A DNA stretch of 64,000 nucleotides from NCBI RefSeq assembly GCF_002906165.1, contig NZ_PPCN01000018.1:24962-88961 (forward strand), read 5' to 3'. A model generated the notes under the pieces. It had not been told where the DNA came from. It worked only from the letters and a program-made list of their open reading frames with translations, and did not search any database. Below are positions 60,397 to 64,000 of the stretch, one piece after another; position 1 is the first letter of the stretch; every line of letters begins with the position of its first letter. The position numbers were made by a program, and so were the translations under genes. Source of the stretch: Roseibium marinum. GTDB taxonomy: Bacteria; Pseudomonadota; Alphaproteobacteria; Rhizobiales; Stappiaceae.

Positions 60397-62553
60397 ATGA
60401 GGCTACGGCTGCGGCAGGACTGGCGCGAATACCGGCGGTGGGCGATCGCCGCCGGATTTGGAGCGGTCGTGCTCGCTGCAGGCGGAGCGCTCAAGGTCAG
60501 CCACGACTTCAACGCACTGCCGCCCCCGCCGCAAATCGGCGACCTGTCTCTTTCGGTCGTGGTGCTTGACCGGGACGACAGGCTCCTGAGAGCGTTCACC
60601 AGCAGCGATGACAAGTGGCGCCTGCCGGTCGAACTGGAAGAGATCGATCCGCTCTATTTCAAAATGCTGCTTGCCTTCGAGGACAGGCGGTTTTTCGACC
60701 ATGGCGGGATCGATGTCCGGGCGTTGGTCCGGTCTGCCCTCCAGAGTGTCCGTGCCGGACGCATCGTCTCGGGCGGCTCCACCTTGACCATGCAGGTGGC
60801 GAGACTTCTGGACGAGGCGCCCACAAGGACCTTCAGGCGGAAATACGAGCAGTTTCTGAAAGCCGTTCAGCTCGAGCGGAGCCTGTCCAAGCAGGACATC
60901 CTGCGGCTCTATGCGCTTCGGGCTCCCTTCGGAGGCAATCTTGAAGGTATCCGCGCCGCCAGCCTGACATGGTTCGGCAAGGAACCCGGACGCCTGACGC
61001 CGGCGGAGGTCGCCCTGCTGATTGCCCTGCCGCAGAGCCCGGAAGCACGGCGGCCCGACCGTTTCCCGGATAATGCGCGTGCGGCGCGCAACCGGGTGTT
61101 GGCGCGCGCCGCCTCCGCAGGTGTCCTCACCCGCGAGGATGCGATGTCCGCCGCCGCCGAGCCAGTACGGGCGAGGCGGCACTCAATGCCCTTCCTGGCG
61201 CCCCACGAAAGCCGGGAAGCCCGCCTGACCGGTCCGCCGCTGAAACCGGTGCACAGGCTGACGATCGACGCCGACCTGCAGGCGGCGCTCGAGAAGCTCT
61301 CCCGCCAGAAGATCGGCTCCTACCCCAAGCCGGTTTCAATGGCCATCTTGGTCGCCGACCATCGGAACGGCGAAATCCTGGCAAGCGTCGGCGCTCCGGA
61401 CCTTCTGGACAACGCCAGGCAGGGGCATGTCGATATGACCCGCGCGTTCCGGTCTCCCGGATCGACGCTCAAACCTTTCATCTACGGACTGGCTTTCGAG
61501 GAGGGAATAGGTCTTCCGGAGAGCTATATCGACGACCGGCCAACGGATATCGGCGGTTACAAGCCGACGAATTTCGATCAGGCCTATCAGGGTACCGTCA
61601 CGCTTCGCGAGGCGTTGCAGCTTTCCCTGAATACGCCGGCGGTGCAGCTGCTGGAGGCCGTCGGGCCCGCAAGGCTGATGGCCAGGCTCAAACGGGCCGG
61701 TGTGCGGCCCGTTCTGGAAAAAGGCGCCGCGCCGGGCCTTGCGATCGGCCTTGGCGGGCTCGGCCTGACCTTGAGGGATCTGACTCAGCTCTATGCGTCC
61801 CTGGCACGGCAGGGCGAACCGGTTTCCCTGTCTGTCTGCCGCGCGGAATGCGATCGCGATTCCATACCTTATATGGGGCCAGATACCGGATTAGGTCAGA
61901 CCGCCGATGTTCTGTCCCGCAAGTCGGCATGGCTGGTGAGCGACATTCTCTCCGGTCTTCCCCAGGCTCGGGGGACTGAAGCTTCCCATATCGCTTACAA
62001 AACCGGTACGGCCTATGGCTACCGGGATGCATGGGCGGTCGGCTATGACGGGCGGTATGTGGTCTCTGTCTGGCTCGGCCGGCCGGACGGAACGCCGGTT
62101 CCCGGGGAAACCGGGGCCGGTGCCGCGGTTCCTGTCCTGTTCGAAATCTTCCAGAAACTCGGCCCCGGCCGCAGGCCACTGCCCGAAGCGCCACCGGAAG
62201 TCCTTCAGGCGGCGAACCGGGAGGTGCCGGCGCCGCTCAGATATGCGCGGCTGCCCGGCCGCCACGAAGCGGCGCGCTTCGCAGACGCCTTGAGAATATC
62301 CTATCCGCCCGACGGCGCCGAACTGGATCTTGGACTCGGCGCGCCCGGCAGCGGGGAACCGCAGGCTCAGCCGCTCGTCGTCAAGCTCAAGGGCGGCGCC
62401 GGTCCGTTTTCGGTTCTGATCAACGGAACACCACTTGACGAAAAGGCGCGCAGACACCAACTGGTCTGGCACCCGGACGCACCGGGGTTCCTGAACGTGA
62501 CAATCCTCGACGCCAATGGGGAAAGCGCGGGGATCACCGTCTTCCTGCGCTGA
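60397..62553 (+). CDS. pbpC: Penicillin-binding protein 1C
   Basis: This 718-residue bifunctional peptidoglycan synthase has one N-terminal helix (AIAAGFGAVVLAAGGALKV). The GT51 glycosyltransferase domain is at about 55-240, with EDRRFFDHGGID and SGGSTLTMQVARLL. The transpeptidase domain has SPGSTLKPFIYG (active-site Ser), LSLNTPAVQ and AYKTGTAYGYRDAW. The C-terminal BiPBP_C domain ends at NVTILDANGESAGITVFL. It is the partner of the alpha-2-macroglobulin gene. The ATG at 60397 is preceded by AGGTCAGGA. It is preceded by the inverted-repeat element and followed by the palindromic repeat. Confidence 0.95.
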   Translation: MRLRLRQDWREYRRWAIAAGFGAVVLAAGGALKVSHDFNALPPPPQIGDLSLSVVVLDRDDRLLRAFTSSDDKWRLPVELEEIDPLYFKMLLAFEDRRFFDHGGIDVRALVRSALQSVRAGRIVSGGSTLTMQVARLLDEAPTRTFRRKYEQFLKAVQLERSLSKQDILRLYALRAPFGGNLEGIRAASLTWFGKEPGRLTPAEVALLIALPQSPEARRPDRFPDNARAARNRVLARAASAGVLTREDAMSAAAEPVRARRHSMPFLAPHESREARLTGPPLKPVHRLTIDADLQAALEKLSRQKIGSYPKPVSMAILVADHRNGEILASVGAPDLLDNARQGHVDMTRAFRSPGSTLKPFIYGLAFEEGIGLPESYIDDRPTDIGGYKPTNFDQAYQGTVTLREALQLSLNTPAVQLLEAVGPARLMARLKRAGVRPVLEKGAAPGLAIGLGGLGLTLRDLTQLYASLARQGEPVSLSVCRAECDRDSIPYMGPDTGLGQTADVLSRKSAWLVSDILSGLPQARGTEASHIAYKTGTAYGYRDAWAVGYDGRYVVSVWLGRPDGTPVPGETGAGAAVPVLFEIFQKLGPGRRPLPEAPPEVLQAANREVPAPLRYARLPGRHEAARFADALRISYPPDGAELDLGLGAPGSGEPQAQPLVVKLKGGAGPFSVLINGTPLDEKARRHQLVWHPDAPGFLNVTILDANGESAGITVFLR

Positions 62554-62557
62554 TTTA

Positions 62558-62667
62558 TAGCGTGTCGCGTTCAAGCGGATTGATGGATTCAGGAAGACGC
62601 CCGAGGCAGCGTTCGCATTGCGAATGCGTTCGGGCGATTTCCTGAATTCAATTTAATACGACATGCT
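62558..62667 (+). repeat. Palindromic intergenic repeat, full-length copy
   Basis: This 110-bp imperfect palindrome starts 5 bases after the pbpC stop. The outer arms (AGCGTGTCGCGTTCAA and TTTAATACGACATGCT), middle arms (ATTCAGGAA and TTCCTGAAT) and central TTCGCATTGCGAA hairpin are nested. It is the same element as at 33115-33225. As RNA it would fold into a long hairpin and could end or protect the pbpC transcript. Confidence 0.85.
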
Positions 62668-63352
62668 TTGGGGTGGGCATTTGGCCTGTTTTCTTGGGGG
62701 GGGGGACCTTGGTCGCTCCAAGAGACAGGCACGAATCTCCACTCACTCATATTGCAGCGTAAGTGCGCCGATTGGCCCAGGCTTCATGCCAACGCCTGTT
62801 TTTCCCGGAATTCGGAGAGTTTTCGCGCGTACCAAATTGTACGCTAGGGGAAGGTGCATTTTTTAGGCGAAATTATGATCGAATTTTGTCTTGATGTGTA
62901 TTTCTTCTATAAGTAAATAGAATATGTACGGATATACCATAGAATCGAAGCCTGTGTCGTATTACTATTTTGCATTGCAGCGTAACAGCGCTGCTATATT
63001 TTTGTATTATTTATTTATTTCTTGAGAGTAAGCTATCCATCCATAGATTTGATTTTTAATATATAGTTGAATATCAAGATTCATTTTCAACAAAATGCCG
63101 TAGGGGAGGGCAAAAAGTGTTGCAATACAATATGTTGCAAAAAACACACATGCTGTGCGGTCCTTGCCTTATTTGGCCATTTTGAGCTTGCTGACGAGTC
63201 TCAAGTTTGGTTCTTGGAGCCTGCGACGGCGAGTAATCGTCAGTAAAAACGGTTCGTTTGAATAATTTGGATCGTTTTTTTAGGAAATCGCGGGGACGGG
63301 ATCTGCCAATCCTTTTCAAGGTGCGGCTCAGGTTCCAATAGAAATTGACTTT
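62668..63352. other. Long AT-rich intergenic region before the porin gene
   Basis: This gap of about 690 bases has a run of ten G at 62696-62705, then AT-rich sequence from 62860. It contains a hairpin at 62978-62995 (GCAGCG/CAGCGCTGC) and two TTGCAA motifs at 63119-63141. It probably holds the porin promoter and a long leader. The open frames at 62663-62866 and 63074-63319 show no family features. No gene is supported. Confidence 0.5.
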
Positions 63353-63364
63353 GGAGGTCAGATA

Positions 63365-64000
63365 ATGAAACTCAAGAGCTTGATGCTCGGCGCTGCAGCA
63401 GCTGCTGCCGCTACCACCGCCCAGGCAGCCGATCTCCCGGTTGCTCCGGAGCCGGTTGACTACGTTCGCGTCTGTGACGCTTACGGCGCACGCTTCTATT
63501 ACATCCCGGGCACCGAAACCTGCCTCCGCGTTGGCGGCCGTGTTCGTACCCAGGTTGTGATCAACAACGTTCTGGACGATGGTGCATGGAGCGCCCGCGA
63601 CACTGACGGTTACTCCTGGCTGGCTCGTGGTTATCTGTACCTCGACGCTCGCACGGCTACCGAATTCGGTACGCTGCGCGCTTACGTCTCCATGTTCGGC
63701 AACTCCACCAATGGCGACAACTCCGGTTTCGCTATGGACAATGCCTACATCCAGTGGGGCGGCCTGACGGCTGGTCGTCTGGGTTCAAACTTCGACATCT
63801 TCACCGGTCAGGCGTTCATGGGTGTTGTCGGCCGTGATTGGTCCGATACTACTCTGAACCAGGTTGCTTACACCGCTGCTTTCGGCAACGGCTTCTCCGC
63901 AACCATCGCTCTTGAAGATCGTTCGAGCCGCGAATCCGGCACCTACGGCGGCACTCGCATGCCGGACGTCGTTGCTGCTCTCGGCATCTCCCAGGGTTGG
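63365..64000 (+). CDS. Porin (Omp2b/Rhizobiales type), 3' end outside the window
   Basis: At least 212 residues are present. The ATG at 63365 follows GGAGG at 63353-63357. The signal peptide is MKLKSLMLGAAAAAAATTAQ, cleaved after AQA. The mature part begins ADLPVAPEPVDYVRVCDAYG with YYIPGTETCLRVGGRVRTQ, the mark of alphaproteobacterial porins with an N-terminal disulfide (VCD and TCL). Beta strands such as YSWLARGYLYLDARTATEFG follow. Codon use is strongly biased (GCT, CGT, AAC), as expected for a very abundant outer-membrane protein. The frame is open to the window end. Confidence 0.95.
   Translation, partial: MKLKSLMLGAAAAAAATTAQAADLPVAPEPVDYVRVCDAYGARFYYIPGTETCLRVGGRVRTQVVINNVLDDGAWSARDTDGYSWLARGYLYLDARTATEFGTLRAYVSMFGNSTNGDNSGFAMDNAYIQWGGLTAGRLGSNFDIFTGQAFMGVVGRDWSDTTLNQVAYTAAFGNGFSATIALEDRSSRESGTYGGTRMPDVVAALGISQGW

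Noticed and set aside
62663..62866. 67-residue open frame after the pbpC repeat
   Set aside because: It begins inside the palindromic repeat, runs through the G10 tract and has no ribosome site or family match.
63074..63319. 81-residue minus-strand open frame in the porin leader
   Set aside because: It lies in AT-rich leader sequence with no ribosome site, and the residue make-up looks random.

Overview
The window is a GC-rich alphaproteobacterial chromosome segment. The partial porin at the right edge (Rhizobiales Omp2b-like start with YYIPGTETCLRVGG), the EgtB/EgtD pair, the TRAP transporters, the PhnCDE1E2 system and the TonB-independent envelope genes fit Hyphomicrobiales, most likely a marine Stappiaceae-type bacterium (Roseibium/Labrenzia-like). 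That placement is inferred from gene content only. No rRNA, tRNA, CRISPR array or intact insertion sequence was found.

Layout. 1-0.6 kb: AT-rich flank with a decayed IS3-type orfA. 0.6-4.5 kb: DctPQM TRAP transporter with a divergent GntR/FCD regulator. 4.6-8 kb: proton-translocating transhydrogenase pntAB. 8-12 kb: YghU-type glutathione transferase, orphan TAXI binding protein, LysE exporter and a secreted alpha/beta hydrolase. 12-14.3 kb: ergothioneine genes egtB-egtD. 14.8-21.6 kb: DapA-like lyase, AraC regulator, a large autotransporter, and an SDR plus MerR regulator that share a twin MerR-type promoter. 21.6-23.2 kb: a zinc-type methionyl-tRNA synthetase that looks like a second copy. 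23.3-29.2 kb: a probable sulfosugar (sulfoquinovose) oxidative desulfonation cluster of YeiH exporter, flavin reductase, aldo-keto reductase and FMN monooxygenase, divergent from GntR/UTRA and Gfo/Idh genes. 29-32.5 kb: secreted proteins. 32.6-40.8 kb: a probable seven-gene ABC uptake operon with a permease-ATPase-ATPase fusion, a HupE/UreJ protein, two ThuA-like proteins and a FmdE-like protein.

41.2-44.3 kb: small genes (Inh lipoprotein, HD hydrolase, XRE regulator, VOC, GFA). 44.3-47.6 kb: an alpha-oxoamine synthase plus SDR cassette lying between a decayed and an intact copy of a phosphonate-type hexapeptide acetyltransferase. 47.6-52.2 kb: phnCDE1E2 with Pho boxes in both directions. 52.3-62.6 kb: cell-wall and envelope genes (MltB-like transglycosylase, ParA-like ATPase, bacterial alpha-2-macroglobulin, PBP1C); the last two are separated by a 273-bp element with 34-bp terminal inverted repeats. 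62.6-64 kb: a palindromic repeat, an AT-rich leader and the start of a porin gene.

Most notable for follow-up are the sulfosugar cluster, the fused ABC/HupE/ThuA operon, the oxoamine synthase-SDR cassette between acetyltransferase copies, the inverted-repeat element between the macroglobulin and PBP1C genes, and a three-copy palindromic repeat family, one copy of which lies in the merR leader.
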